From the NCBI GenBank assembly GCA_013177825.1, contig JABLXX010000008.1, forward strand, positions 62,001-126,000: 64,000 nt of DNA. The letters are read 5' to 3'. This stretch comes from Syntrophaceae bacterium (lineage in GTDB: Bacteria > Desulfobacterota > Syntrophia > Syntrophales > PHBD01). Position numbers and translations under genes: made by a program. A model generated the notes under the pieces. The model worked only from the letters and a program-made list of their open reading frames with translations. It was not told the origin of the DNA and did no database searches. This document shows, one piece after another, positions 53,849 through 63,677 of this stretch (positions are counted from its first letter, which is position 1; each line of letters opens with the position of its first letter).

Positions 53849-54343
53849 TCAGTCTTCTCCCATCTTCACTGTTTCTTTCTGCCCTCCTATCATAAACCAC
53901 ACTTGATCGAATAATTTATCCTCGTAATAAACCTCTATTTTCCATTTTCCCTGTTTTGCTTGTGCGGCACTGCCCTTGATCAGCAACTCTGCTATGATCG
54001 CCTCCGAAATCCAGAAACTTTTTATTTCTTGTTCCTTGTAAATGCTTTTGTCGGGGGCAAACCATTTGGCCGTCATGGTTGGAGGTGAGAAGAAACTGCT
54101 TGCAATAAACTCACACCACCATACGGCTTTTTCTTCCGATGGATCGAAGAAATTCTTTATCCCGGTGAGTTTCAACGGTCCCGGTAAAATAATATTCCCC
54201 TGCGGGATCGCCGACGTGGCCATGCCGGAGTCTCTTATTCTTGAATCCTGAGCGGAATTGCCTCGCGGAAACGTTGCGCATCCATTCATGACCGTGAAAC
54301 CGACAATCATGCCGATTAAGATGAACATTCTGAGAGTTTTCAT
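53849..54343 (-). CDS. Lipoprotein, unknown function
   Basis: A 164-residue lipoprotein (MKTLRMFILIGMIVGFTVMNGC, lipobox MNGC). The mature part is beta-rich with aromatic residues (MTAKWFAPDKSIYKEQEIKS; KWKIEVYYEDKLFDQVWFMI). The family is not recognised. It lies between the glycine-zipper gene (3 bases) and the beta-propeller lipoprotein gene (54 bases) on one strand, so it probably belongs to an envelope operon. Confidence 0.7.
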   Translation of the reverse strand: MKTLRMFILIGMIVGFTVMNGCATFPRGNSAQDSRIRDSGMATSAIPQGNIILPGPLKLTGIKNFFDPSEEKAVWWCEFIASSFFSPPTMTAKWFAPDKSIYKEQEIKSFWISEAIIAELLIKGSAAQAKQGKWKIEVYYEDKLFDQVWFMIGGQKETVKMGED

Positions 54344-54397
54344 GTCGGCCCTTCCTGATGAATTTTGTGGACAATGGATCCCTCTTATCCGGTTTCA

Positions 54398-55831
54398 TCA
54401 CGGAGAACGATTGATTCCAAGATCCCGGACTTGCAATATCTTCTTTTCAATTTTCATGGCGTGCAACTCGACCGGCTTCGGAGTGATGGCTGCATTTTCT
54501 TCTGAAAGTTGAAACGGGCTTTGAGAAACCTTTTGCTTCAATGAGTCGGGGCGGGCATCCTTCAGGGGGTTCCAAAGCAGAAGATAAAAATTTGTTGTTT
54601 CCTTCGATAAATCGTAATCACTGAACAGGAAATACCTGCCCTGCGATTTCACCGCCGACCTTACTCCAACGGTTGGCTTCTCCGGCGATATGCATGATTT
54701 TTCATTGCCATCCTCATCAATCAGGAAAGCAAAGTAATTTACTGGTTTCTTGTAACCTATAAGATAGCCCCATACACCGTCACCAGTGACTCCGGCGATG
54801 AGAAACTGTTGATCGTATGCGCTCACGATGACCCTTGGATAAGTGATCTTGTTCATGTTGTACTGGCGGCTCCACAAGATGTTCCCCTGGGACGTGAACC
54901 TGGATACCCCCGCATTGGCCTGTCCACTTCCCGTTATGCTCACAACATTTGCAACGGTGGCGATAATCCTTCCTTTATTGTCGATCACTAAGCTTTGCGG
55001 CCAGATACGCTTCGTATCCGGGCTTTTGAGAGTTTTCGCCCATATTGGCTTCCCTTCGAAATCTGTAAGGAATAAACCGAATTTCTCCGTTGCACTGAAA
55101 AGAACGGCCAAGTTTCGATCCTGGGTTTCCGTTACCCGGAATTGATCCATTACTGATCCAGTTGAAAGATGATAACAGTTTGCCCAAAGCAGATCGCCTT
55201 TTTCAGACAACTTAAAAAGCAATGGGCCGCCTTTATTTTTATCCTTACATCGGGGAGAACTACCGGAAAAGATATATCCTTTATCGGCGGTTTGAACGGC
55301 ATTGTTGAGATGGAAATCAAATCCACTCATATAGTAATCAATAACCGTAGCCCATTGGATGTCGCCCGTGGAGTCGGTCTTGATGATCAGGGGATACTGC
55401 TGTTTGTCCGTTGATTTGAGAGGAGTAAAAAGCATGCTCTTGCTCAAGCCTACGAGGAGAAATCCGCCATCCGAGGCGGCAACGGCGAAAAGTGCACCAT
55501 CCGCACCACTGCCATCGTACGTTTTCGCCCAGATAACCTTCTGGTCCGCTGAAATCTTCACAGCCAGGTAGTCCATAGACCAGCCGAAACTTCGCACGGT
55601 ATCACCGAAGAGCAGACAGGCTCCTTCTTCCGTGCAGGCAATGCTCATCCCGGAATCAATCCCGTTTCCGCCATAGAGGAACGCTTGAACGCTTTGATCC
55701 GGTTGACCCGGAGCCGAAGCCGACAGCGATTTCTGACGAATGCTATCGCTTCCCGGAGGAAGCGTCGTCGCACACCCGAGAAACAGCAGGAGAGCGATGG
55801 ACCAGGTAAACATGGCGTAGAATCGTCTCAT
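54398..55831 (-). CDS. Lipoprotein with beta-propeller-like repeats
   Basis: A 477-residue lipoprotein with signal FTWSIALLLFLGC. The mature chain repeats a pattern like ADQKVIWAKTYDGSGADGAL and GNILWSRQYN ('W-A/S-K/R-x-Y') at about seven places, as in propeller blades of the PQQ or SBBP type. AAGGA is two bases before the ATG at 55831; a second ATG at 55846 would also fit. An intrinsic terminator with eight T ends only 17 bases before the start, so the transcript from RNA copy B may be controlled at that point. It is first of three envelope genes. Confidence 0.72.
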   Translation of the reverse strand: MRRFYAMFTWSIALLLFLGCATTLPPGSDSIRQKSLSASAPGQPDQSVQAFLYGGNGIDSGMSIACTEEGACLLFGDTVRSFGWSMDYLAVKISADQKVIWAKTYDGSGADGALFAVAASDGGFLLVGLSKSMLFTPLKSTDKQQYPLIIKTDSTGDIQWATVIDYYMSGFDFHLNNAVQTADKGYIFSGSSPRCKDKNKGGPLLFKLSEKGDLLWANCYHLSTGSVMDQFRVTETQDRNLAVLFSATEKFGLFLTDFEGKPIWAKTLKSPDTKRIWPQSLVIDNKGRIIATVANVVSITGSGQANAGVSRFTSQGNILWSRQYNMNKITYPRVIVSAYDQQFLIAGVTGDGVWGYLIGYKKPVNYFAFLIDEDGNEKSCISPEKPTVGVRSAVKSQGRYFLFSDYDLSKETTNFYLLLWNPLKDARPDSLKQKVSQSPFQLSEENAAITPKPVELHAMKIEKKILQVRDLGINRSP

Positions 55832-55848
55832 TTCCTTGCCTTTCATGT

Positions 55849-55980
55849 AAAAAAAACCCGCCTTCCTTGAAAGAAGCCGGGGTTGAATTGGTAGGTTCGT
55901 TGTTTTTCATACCGTTGCCTCAGAAACGGTTCACGATTCCTGGAAATCTTCTATTTAACTCCTGTCATTCCCAAAAAATT
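55849..55980 (-). ncRNA. Candidate structured small RNA or leader, copy B
   Basis: About 130 nt on the minus strand from ~55980 to a terminator with eight T (55849-55884). It shares with copy A the loop motifs ACAGGAG and GAAGAT, the TTCCAG block and AACCGTTTC. Stem 1 is TGGGAAT/ATTTCCA here and TGGAAC/GTTCCA in copy A, so pairing is kept while bases change; stem 2 is ACCGTT/AACGGT. The terminator is 17 bases before the lipoprotein start, so this may be an attenuator leader of that gene or a free RNA. Confidence 0.65.
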
Positions 55981-55985
55981 GCGTC

Positions 55986-56013
55986 ACTATATCGTCCGAG
56001 GCGGAATTGTCAA
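55986..56013 (-). promoter_or_regulatory. Sigma-70-type promoter of RNA copy B
   Basis: Minus strand TTGACA (56008-56013), 16 bases, TATAGT (55986-55991), a near-consensus promoter. It is the closest match to consensus I found on the minus strand. Confidence 0.75.
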
Positions 56014-56166
56014 GTCTATTTACGACAACATCTCAATATTATGTACTTTTTGAATAATGATGCGCTGGATTCATGCTAAAAAGGCAGGGCCGGGTGCTCC
56101 GCTTGGAAATTTCACGGAACACCCGGAGTGGGGGGATACTGTTTTAATGCTTCTGGGGGGCTGTTC

Positions 56167-57312
56167 TCAAAGACCCATCATCCGCCCGACGATGACCTTC
56201 ATGACCTCCGTCGTGCCGGCGAAGATGGGGATCACGCGCACGTCCCGGGCGAAGCGGCAGATGGGGTATTCCTCCATGTAGCCGTAACCGCCGTGGAGCT
56301 GAACACAGTGGTAGGCCACCCGGTTGGCCATCTCGGGGATCCAGTATTTGGCCATGGATACCTGCTTCACGATGTCCTTCTTGGCGAGGAAGTCGCTGAT
56401 CAGCGAATTCAGGAACGTCCGGCCGATCTCGATCTCCGTGGCCATCTCCACGATCTTGAAGGTGTTGTGCTGGAAGGAGCTGACGGGCTTCCCGAAGATC
56501 GTCCGCTCCTTGCAGTATTTGACCGTCATGTCCAGCATGGCCTCGGCCATGGCCTGGGCGATGATGCTCACCACCAGTCGCTCTCCCTGGAGCTTCTGCA
56601 TCAGGTAGTAGAACCCCTGCCCTTCCTTCCCCAGGAGGTTCCCGACGGGCACGCGGCAGTCCTCGAAGTTCAGCTCCGCCGTGTCCTGGCTGTGGAAGCC
56701 CATCTTCTTCAGCTTCCGGCCGCGGGTGAAGCCGGGGGTGCCGTCCTCCACGCAGATCAGGCTGATGCCCTTGAAGGGCGGATCGGCCTTCGTGTCCGTC
56801 TTGGCCGCCACGATGACGAGGTCGCAGTGGATGCCGATGGAGATGAAGGTCTTCGCCCCGTTGATGACGTAGTGGTCGCCGTCCCGGACGGCGGTGGTGC
56901 GGATCGAGGCCAGATCCGAGCCGGTGCCCGGCTCCGTCATGGCGACGGCGGTGATGATGTCGCCGGAGGCGCAGCCGGGGAGCCATTTCTGCTTCTGCTC
57001 CTCGTTGCCGAAGGTGTGGATGTAGGGAACGATGATGTCGCTGTGGAGCCCCGCCAGGAGGCCGTGGGCGCCGATGTAGGACAGCTCCTCGTTGATGATG
57101 ACGGAATATTCGAATCCGCCGCCGGCGCCGCCGTACTCCTCTTCCAGCCACGGGCAGAGGAAGCCGTTCTCGCCCATTTTCTTCCACACCACCTTGGGGA
57201 CGATGCCGACTTCTTCCCATTCCTCAAGGTAGGGGATGACCTCTTTCGCGAGGAATTTCTTGAAGCTGTCCCTGAACACCTGATGCTCTTCCTGAAAAAT
57301 CGTCTCTGCCAT
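56167..57312 (-). CDS. Acyl-CoA dehydrogenase
   Basis: A 381-residue dehydrogenase. The motifs are AMTEPGTGSDLAS, NGAKTFISIG and LHGGYGYMEEYPICRFARD. The classic Glu position is Ala (IFAGTTEVM); Glu 244 in QGERLVV is in the LCAD/isovaleryl-type place. The ATG at 57312 has GAAAGGGG six bases upstream; the frame runs open further but is not used. It follows the thiolase gene by 97 bases and ends the second acyl-CoA operon. It is the same length and type as the protein at 20965. Confidence 0.93.
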   Translation of the reverse strand: MAETIFQEEHQVFRDSFKKFLAKEVIPYLEEWEEVGIVPKVVWKKMGENGFLCPWLEEEYGGAGGGFEYSVIINEELSYIGAHGLLAGLHSDIIVPYIHTFGNEEQKQKWLPGCASGDIITAVAMTEPGTGSDLASIRTTAVRDGDHYVINGAKTFISIGIHCDLVIVAAKTDTKADPPFKGISLICVEDGTPGFTRGRKLKKMGFHSQDTAELNFEDCRVPVGNLLGKEGQGFYYLMQKLQGERLVVSIIAQAMAEAMLDMTVKYCKERTIFGKPVSSFQHNTFKIVEMATEIEIGRTFLNSLISDFLAKKDIVKQVSMAKYWIPEMANRVAYHCVQLHGGYGYMEEYPICRFARDVRVIPIFAGTTEVMKVIVGRMMGL

Positions 57313-57409
57313 TCGAAACCCCTTTCCTGATGAGATGACTCCGGAATGAAAGAACGGCCGTCGTTGCCGCGGCCCCCGGCATTCCCAGGGACCGCGTGCC
57401 CGGGGATGC

Positions 57410-58627
<1,218 letters not shown>

Positions 58628-58667
58628 TCTGATCTCTCCTTTTTAATCGCTGAAACACCCCTTGCTG

Positions 58668-59441
58668 CTATTTCGCGGCCATCCGGATCGCGCCGTCCAG
58701 GCGGATCACCTCGCCGTTCAGCATCGGATTCTCGATGATCTGCCGGCACAGCATGGCGAACTCCGAGGGCTCGCCCAGACGCCGCGGGAAAGGAACCATC
58801 GCCCCCAGCGCGTCGCGGGCGGCCTGCGGCAGGATTGCCAGCATCGGCGTGTTGAAGAGCCCCGGGGCGATCGTCATGACGCGGACGCCGTAGTCGGCGC
58901 ACTCCCGGGCCAGGGGCAGGGTCATGCCGACGACGCCGGCCTTGGACGCGCTGTAGGCCGGCTGGCCAACCTGGCCGTCGAAGGCCGCGGCGGAGGCCGT
59001 GTTGATGACGACGCCCTTCTCCCCGTCGACTCCCGCCTCGTTCTTGACCATCTGCTCCACGGCCAGGCGGATCACGTTGAAGGTGCCCACCAGGTTGATC
59101 TGCACGACCCGGTTGAAAAACGAGAGCGCCATGGGGCCCTTCTTGGAGAGGAGCTTCGCGGGGTCGCCCACGCCGGCGCAGTTGATGGCCGTGTTGATGC
59201 CGCGGAAGGCGTCCACCGCCTTTGCGACGGAGGCCAGGACACTCTCCTCGCTCGTCACGTCGGTGCTGCAGAAGATGACGCCGGCCCCCAGTTCGGCGAT
59301 CAGCTTTTCCGCCCGGTCCTTCTGCATCGGCAGGTCGAAGATGGCGGCCCTGCCGCCTCCCCCCGCGATCATGCGGACGCACGCTTCCCCCAGTCCCGAC
59401 GCGCCGCCGGTAACCACCGCCTTCACATCTTTCAGGTTCAC
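58668..59441 (-). CDS. SDR-family 3-hydroxyacyl-CoA dehydrogenase-like protein
   Basis: A 257-residue NAD(P)-dependent dehydrogenase. TGGASGLGEA is the cofactor motif, NTASAAAFDGQVGQPAYSASK carries Ser, Tyr and Lys. The FDGQVGQPAYSASKAGV stretch matches type II (HSD17B10-like) 3-hydroxyacyl-CoA dehydrogenases. It would give the 3-ketoacyl-CoA used by the thiolase encoded next. GGAGAGATC precedes the ATG. Second gene of the operon. Confidence 0.92.
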   Translation of the reverse strand: MNLKDVKAVVTGGASGLGEACVRMIAGGGGRAAIFDLPMQKDRAEKLIAELGAGVIFCSTDVTSEESVLASVAKAVDAFRGINTAINCAGVGDPAKLLSKKGPMALSFFNRVVQINLVGTFNVIRLAVEQMVKNEAGVDGEKGVVINTASAAAFDGQVGQPAYSASKAGVVGMTLPLARECADYGVRVMTIAPGLFNTPMLAILPQAARDALGAMVPFPRRLGEPSEFAMLCRQIIENPMLNGEVIRLDGAIRMAAK

Positions 59442-59463
59442 GGATCTCTCCTTTCGTCCCTCT

Positions 59464-60798
59464 TTATTTGGTCATGTAGAAATTCTTCTTCAGGCTGTTT
59501 CTCAGCTCCCCCCGGAGGTCCGGGTGGGCGATCTCGATCAGGGCAAGGCCCCGCTCGCGTCGCGTCTTGTAGCGGATGTCGGCGATGCCGTACTCCGTCA
59601 CGACGTACTGGGCATAGAATCGGGGAACGCTGACGGGCGTGCCGAGGGGCAGCTCCGGAACAATCGCCGAGACGAACGAACCGTCCTTCAGTTTCCGGGA
59701 CGAGTAGAGCATCGTGATGCCCCGGCCGCCCCGGGAGTAGAAGGTGCCCACCATGAAGTCGAGCTGCCCGCCGACGCCGCTCACCATGCGGTGGCCGATT
59801 CCCTCCGAGGCGATCTGGCCGCTCATGTCCACCATCATGGCCATGTTCATGGCGACCATGTTGGGGTGCTGGGCGATGAAGGCGGGGTTGTTGGTGTAGG
59901 AAGACGGGTAGAATTCGCAGACGGGATTCTCGTGGACATAGTCGTACATGGACTGGTCGCCCATGCAGAAGGTCGCCACGGTGACGCCCTTGTGGAAGGG
60001 CTTCTTCGCGTTCGTGACGATGCCCTTTTCCACGAGCTGGGGCAGGCCGATGGGGAACATCTCCGTCAGGACGCCCAGGTCGTGCTTGCCTTCCAGGCCC
60101 GCCACGACGGCCTCCGGGATGGCCCCGATGCCCATCTGGATCGTATCGCCGTCTTTGAGCAGCTCCAGGGCATAATCCCCGATCTTCTTCTCCCGCTCCC
60201 CCGGCGTGGCCCGGCCGACCTTGGGGATGGGGGTCGAGTTCTCCACGAAGACGTCGAACTCGGAGATGTGCATCCAGTTGTCGCCGTAGATCGTCGGCAT
60301 CTGGTCGTTCACCTCGGCGATGGCCAGGCGGAGCTTTCCCTCCTCGCGCCCTCTCCGGATGGCCTCCATGGTGTAGAAGTTCGTGAGGCCGAGGTTGATG
60401 AATCCCTGGGAGTTTGGCGGCGTCGTCATGCAGATGAAGACGTCGGAGCGTTTCGCGTACTTGTCGCCACCCTCGGAGCTCATGAGGGGCAGGTAATCCG
60501 GCAGGCGGGACTCGATGATCTTGCGGCTGGCACCCGTTCCGAAGGACGGGTCGAAGTTGATGTGGCCGTCCAGGCCTTTCATGAACTCGAGATCGTAGAG
60601 CCTCGACGGGCGAACGGCGACGGAATCGCAGATCCGCACCCCTTTCAGCTCTTTCCCCCGGTCCAGGATGGCGTCGAACATGGCCGGGGAACAGGAACCG
60701 ACGGCCAATCCGATCCCCACGAAGTCATTGTTGCGGATCTGCGCGGCCGCACCGGCCAGGCTCGTCGATTTGCGCTTGTACTCCTCCCTCCAGTCCAT
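59464..60798 (-). CDS. Acetyl-CoA hydrolase/CoA-transferase family protein
   Basis: A 444-residue CoA-transferase like 4-hydroxybutyrate or butyrate:acetate CoA-transferases. Typical are GIGAIPEAVVAGLEGK, GVGGQLDFMVG and the active-site region VTEYGIADIRYKTRRERG. It can activate an acid with CoA taken from another acyl-CoA, with no ATP. AAAGGAGG precedes the ATG at 60798; a longer frame to 60936 is not used. It is the first gene of the second acyl-CoA operon (transferase - SDR - thiolase - dehydrogenase). Confidence 0.93.
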   Translation of the reverse strand: MDWREEYKRKSTSLAGAAAQIRNNDFVGIGLAVGSCSPAMFDAILDRGKELKGVRICDSVAVRPSRLYDLEFMKGLDGHINFDPSFGTGASRKIIESRLPDYLPLMSSEGGDKYAKRSDVFICMTTPPNSQGFINLGLTNFYTMEAIRRGREEGKLRLAIAEVNDQMPTIYGDNWMHISEFDVFVENSTPIPKVGRATPGEREKKIGDYALELLKDGDTIQMGIGAIPEAVVAGLEGKHDLGVLTEMFPIGLPQLVEKGIVTNAKKPFHKGVTVATFCMGDQSMYDYVHENPVCEFYPSSYTNNPAFIAQHPNMVAMNMAMMVDMSGQIASEGIGHRMVSGVGGQLDFMVGTFYSRGGRGITMLYSSRKLKDGSFVSAIVPELPLGTPVSVPRFYAQYVVTEYGIADIRYKTRRERGLALIEIAHPDLRGELRNSLKKNFYMTK

Positions 60799-61067
60799 AC
60801 TCCCTCCTTTCGTGTCTGCCCTGTTCCTCCCAAAACAGGGACGTTGAACGGACGACCGCCCCCTTTGCGGTCCCCTGCCTTCCCACGACATGCATGGAAC
60901 GACACGATACAGAGCAAGGGGCGTGCCCTCATACAACCGGGACGCGTTACACTTTGTTATTGATTGATATTTTACTTGGTGAGGCGGTGCTGCATCGTGG
61001 GATCGATGAACCCGTGGTTCACAAATTGAATCAGATGATTCATTTTATGAAGGAATGTTAAGTATTG

Positions 61068-61136
61068 ACCTGCCCCCAGAAACGAGGCCAGTTTTTGTGC
61101 TGGGATTGCGGCATAAGACGGGATCAGGGGGCAGGT
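61068..61136. repeat. Large hairpin with 10-bp arms
   Basis: ACCTGCCCCC (61068-61077) and GGGGGCAGGT (61127-61136) are exact inverted copies around a 49-base interior. GACCTGCCCCC-type ends occur on insertion-sequence remnants, so this could be a short mobile-element relic; that origin is a guess. Confidence 0.5.
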
Positions 61137-61220
61137 TATCTATTTTTTTACATTTAGCACCTACAACTCTTCAGTCCGAGCCTTATCTCATGATCAATGA
61201 TTTCCATCAGAAATATGTAT

Positions 61221-61250
61221 AAAAAAGGCAGAGCCATTTCTACCCCTGCC
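61221..61250 (-). terminator. Intrinsic terminator of the copper ATPase gene
   Basis: On the minus strand, GGCAGGGGTA pairs with TGGCTCTGCC (one mismatch) around GAAA, followed by six T. It lies ~100 bases after the ATPase stop. Confidence 0.82.
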
Positions 61251-61351
61251 CTTTCTTACCTCATTTGCCGATGTATTTTCCTAGAGAAGCTATGAAAAAT
61301 ACGAAGCATCAACGATGTCTACCTTAGAATGGCAATTTGCTTTTTTGTTCC

Positions 61352-63457
61352 TTATCGGGCGACACGCAGAAATCGCGCGTTGATGGCCACAATGACCGTG
61401 CTCAGGGACATGAGGACAGCCCCCATGGCGGGGCTCAGCAGGATTCCGTATTTGTAGAGGACACCCGCTGCCAGCGGAATTGCGAAAGCATTGTAACCCG
61501 TTGCCCAGGCAAGGTTCTGGACCATCTTCCTGTAAGTTGCCCGGGCAAGGCTGATAATGGCCACCGTGTCGAGAGGATTGCTTCTCACGAGGACAATGTC
61601 AGCCGTCTCGACAGCCACATCGGTGCCTGCCCCGATCGCTATCCCCACATCGGCTTGGGCCAAGGCGGGGGCGTCGTTCACTCCATCCCCCGTCATGGCT
61701 ACAATCAGCCCCCGTGACTGGACCTCTTTGATTTTATCTGCCTTTTCCTGGGGCAGTACCTCAGCGAAGTATTCATCCAAGCCGATCTCGTCAGAAACCC
61801 ATTTGGCCACGAGCCTGTTGTCTCCGGTCAGCATCATGCATCGGATTCCCATCTCCTTGAGCTTTGCTATGGTCTCCCTGGATTCAGGCCTGATGATATC
61901 CGCAAGAGCGATGGCGCCCTTCAGCTCTCCGTTCATCACGACAAAAATAACGGTCTTTCCCTGTGCGCTGAGCCTTCCAATCCTTTCATCAGCAACGCTG
62001 ATCCCCTTTTCTCTAAGATAGCCGGGGCTGATGACTTTCACCTCCTTGCCCTCTACGATTCCTTCAGCCCCTCTTCCGGGAATGGCTTTGAAACCTTCAA
62101 CAGAAAAGGTTGCCTTTGAGGAGGAGACAATCCCCTGCGCTATCGGATGCTCCGACCGCGACTCAACGGAAGCGGCATACTTCAGGAGTTCCTCGTCTTT
62201 GATGTCGTGAGAAAAGAGGATCGTGCCAGTGACGCCGAATTTCCCCTGCGTCAGCGTGCCCGTCTTGTCAAATATGATGGCCTGGATGTTCCTGCCCCTT
62301 TCAAATGCCGCCCTGTTTCGTATCAGAAGACCGCTAGCGGCGGCTTGGGCGGTAGAAACGGCAATGACTAGAGGGACGGCGAGGCCTAACGCATGGGGAC
62401 ATGTGATCACCATGACGGTTACCATTCGTTCGAGAGCGAAGGCAAAATCCTGGTGCATAACGGCCAACCATAGGCCGATCGTCACACCTCCTCCCGTCAG
62501 GGCAATGATGGTCAACCAAAGTGCGGCCCGGTTTGCCAAGTCCTGAGTCCTGGACTTGCTCTCCTGGGCTTGCCTGACAAGTTCGATCACCTGGGAAAGG
62601 AAGGAATCCCTGCCTGTTTTCCTGACCTCCACCGTAACGGAGCCTTCACCGTTGATGGAACCCCCTATGACTATTCCTCCCGGTTGTTTGGGTATGGGTT
62701 TTGATTCCCCGGTCAGCATGGCCTCGTTTACCGACGTTGTCCCCTCTATCACCTCGCCGTCTACGGGGACCTTCTCCCCCGGTTTGATCATGACCCGGTC
62801 CCCTGCCTTGAGCTCACCCAGGGAGACATCCCAAGTACTGCCATCGGGCATGACTTTATGTGCATTGGAAGGCATGAGCCTTGCCAGTTCCTCCAGGGCC
62901 ATGGATGCCCCCATGACGGATTTCATCTCGATCCAGTGCCCCAGAAGCATGATGTCGATGAGGGTGGCGAGTTCCCAAAAGAACACTTTTCCTCTCAGAC
63001 CGAATACGACGATGCTGCTGTACACATAGGCCGTCGTGATCGCTACGGCAATCAGGGTCATCATGGCAGGCTGCTTCTTCGCCAATTCCCCAACGAAGCC
63101 TTTCAGAAAAGGGCCGCCGCCGTAAAAGAAAACGAAGGAGGAGAGAAGAAAGAGCACGTACCCGTCCCCTATGAAGGCCAGAACGTGCCTCAACTCGAGA
63201 ACTTGCTGGATTAACGGTGAAAGGGCAAGAATTGGGATGGTGACTGCAAGGGATATCCAGAATCGCATCCGGAAGTCGGCAATCATGTGGGCATGGCCTC
63301 CCTCGTGCTTGTTGCCTGCCCTATGTCCTTGTTCATGGGCACTTTCCACGTGCCCATCGTGCCGATCGTGCTTTTCTTGGCTTCCACCATGCAGTTCTTG
63401 AGACTTTTCTTCGGAATGATGGTGGTCCACATCAGCCTCCTTGTTGGCGGACTTCAT
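61352..63457 (-). CDS. CopB-type copper-exporting P-type ATPase
   Basis: A 701-residue P1B-ATPase. The N-terminal ~57 residues are very His-rich (HHHSEEKSQELHGG), with no CxxC domain. In the membrane part the metal site is CPH (VITCPHALGLAVP), the P1B-3 (CopB) type, moving Cu(I) or Cu(II). TGES (MLTGESKP), DKTGT and GDGVNDAPAL are intact. It would pump copper out of the cytoplasm. No copper-sensing regulator is in the window. The partial cytochrome c gene lies ~220 bases upstream on the same strand, so a shared transcript is possible. Confidence 0.95.
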   Translation of the reverse strand: MKSANKEADVDHHHSEEKSQELHGGSQEKHDRHDGHVESAHEQGHRAGNKHEGGHAHMIADFRMRFWISLAVTIPILALSPLIQQVLELRHVLAFIGDGYVLFLLSSFVFFYGGGPFLKGFVGELAKKQPAMMTLIAVAITTAYVYSSIVVFGLRGKVFFWELATLIDIMLLGHWIEMKSVMGASMALEELARLMPSNAHKVMPDGSTWDVSLGELKAGDRVMIKPGEKVPVDGEVIEGTTSVNEAMLTGESKPIPKQPGGIVIGGSINGEGSVTVEVRKTGRDSFLSQVIELVRQAQESKSRTQDLANRAALWLTIIALTGGGVTIGLWLAVMHQDFAFALERMVTVMVITCPHALGLAVPLVIAVSTAQAAASGLLIRNRAAFERGRNIQAIIFDKTGTLTQGKFGVTGTILFSHDIKDEELLKYAASVESRSEHPIAQGIVSSSKATFSVEGFKAIPGRGAEGIVEGKEVKVISPGYLREKGISVADERIGRLSAQGKTVIFVVMNGELKGAIALADIIRPESRETIAKLKEMGIRCMMLTGDNRLVAKWVSDEIGLDEYFAEVLPQEKADKIKEVQSRGLIVAMTGDGVNDAPALAQADVGIAIGAGTDVAVETADIVLVRSNPLDTVAIISLARATYRKMVQNLAWATGYNAFAIPLAAGVLYKYGILLSPAMGAVLMSLSTVIVAINARFLRVAR

Positions 63458-63677
63458 ACCCCCGACGACAGGTCGATAGATGCTGAAAAATCATGCCGGA
63501 GCAAGCCATGGCGCCTTTTCACCCGAGGCGATGTTCGCTGCACTGGAGAAATATTCCGTGATGCTTATGCCCAAGAAGCAGTCGTCATGACTTCCTACGG
63601 ATTTCTGTTTGTCAAACCCAAAGATACACAGACTTTCATGATCATTGATGGCTTTGGTTAAGGAATATCCGCCTATC

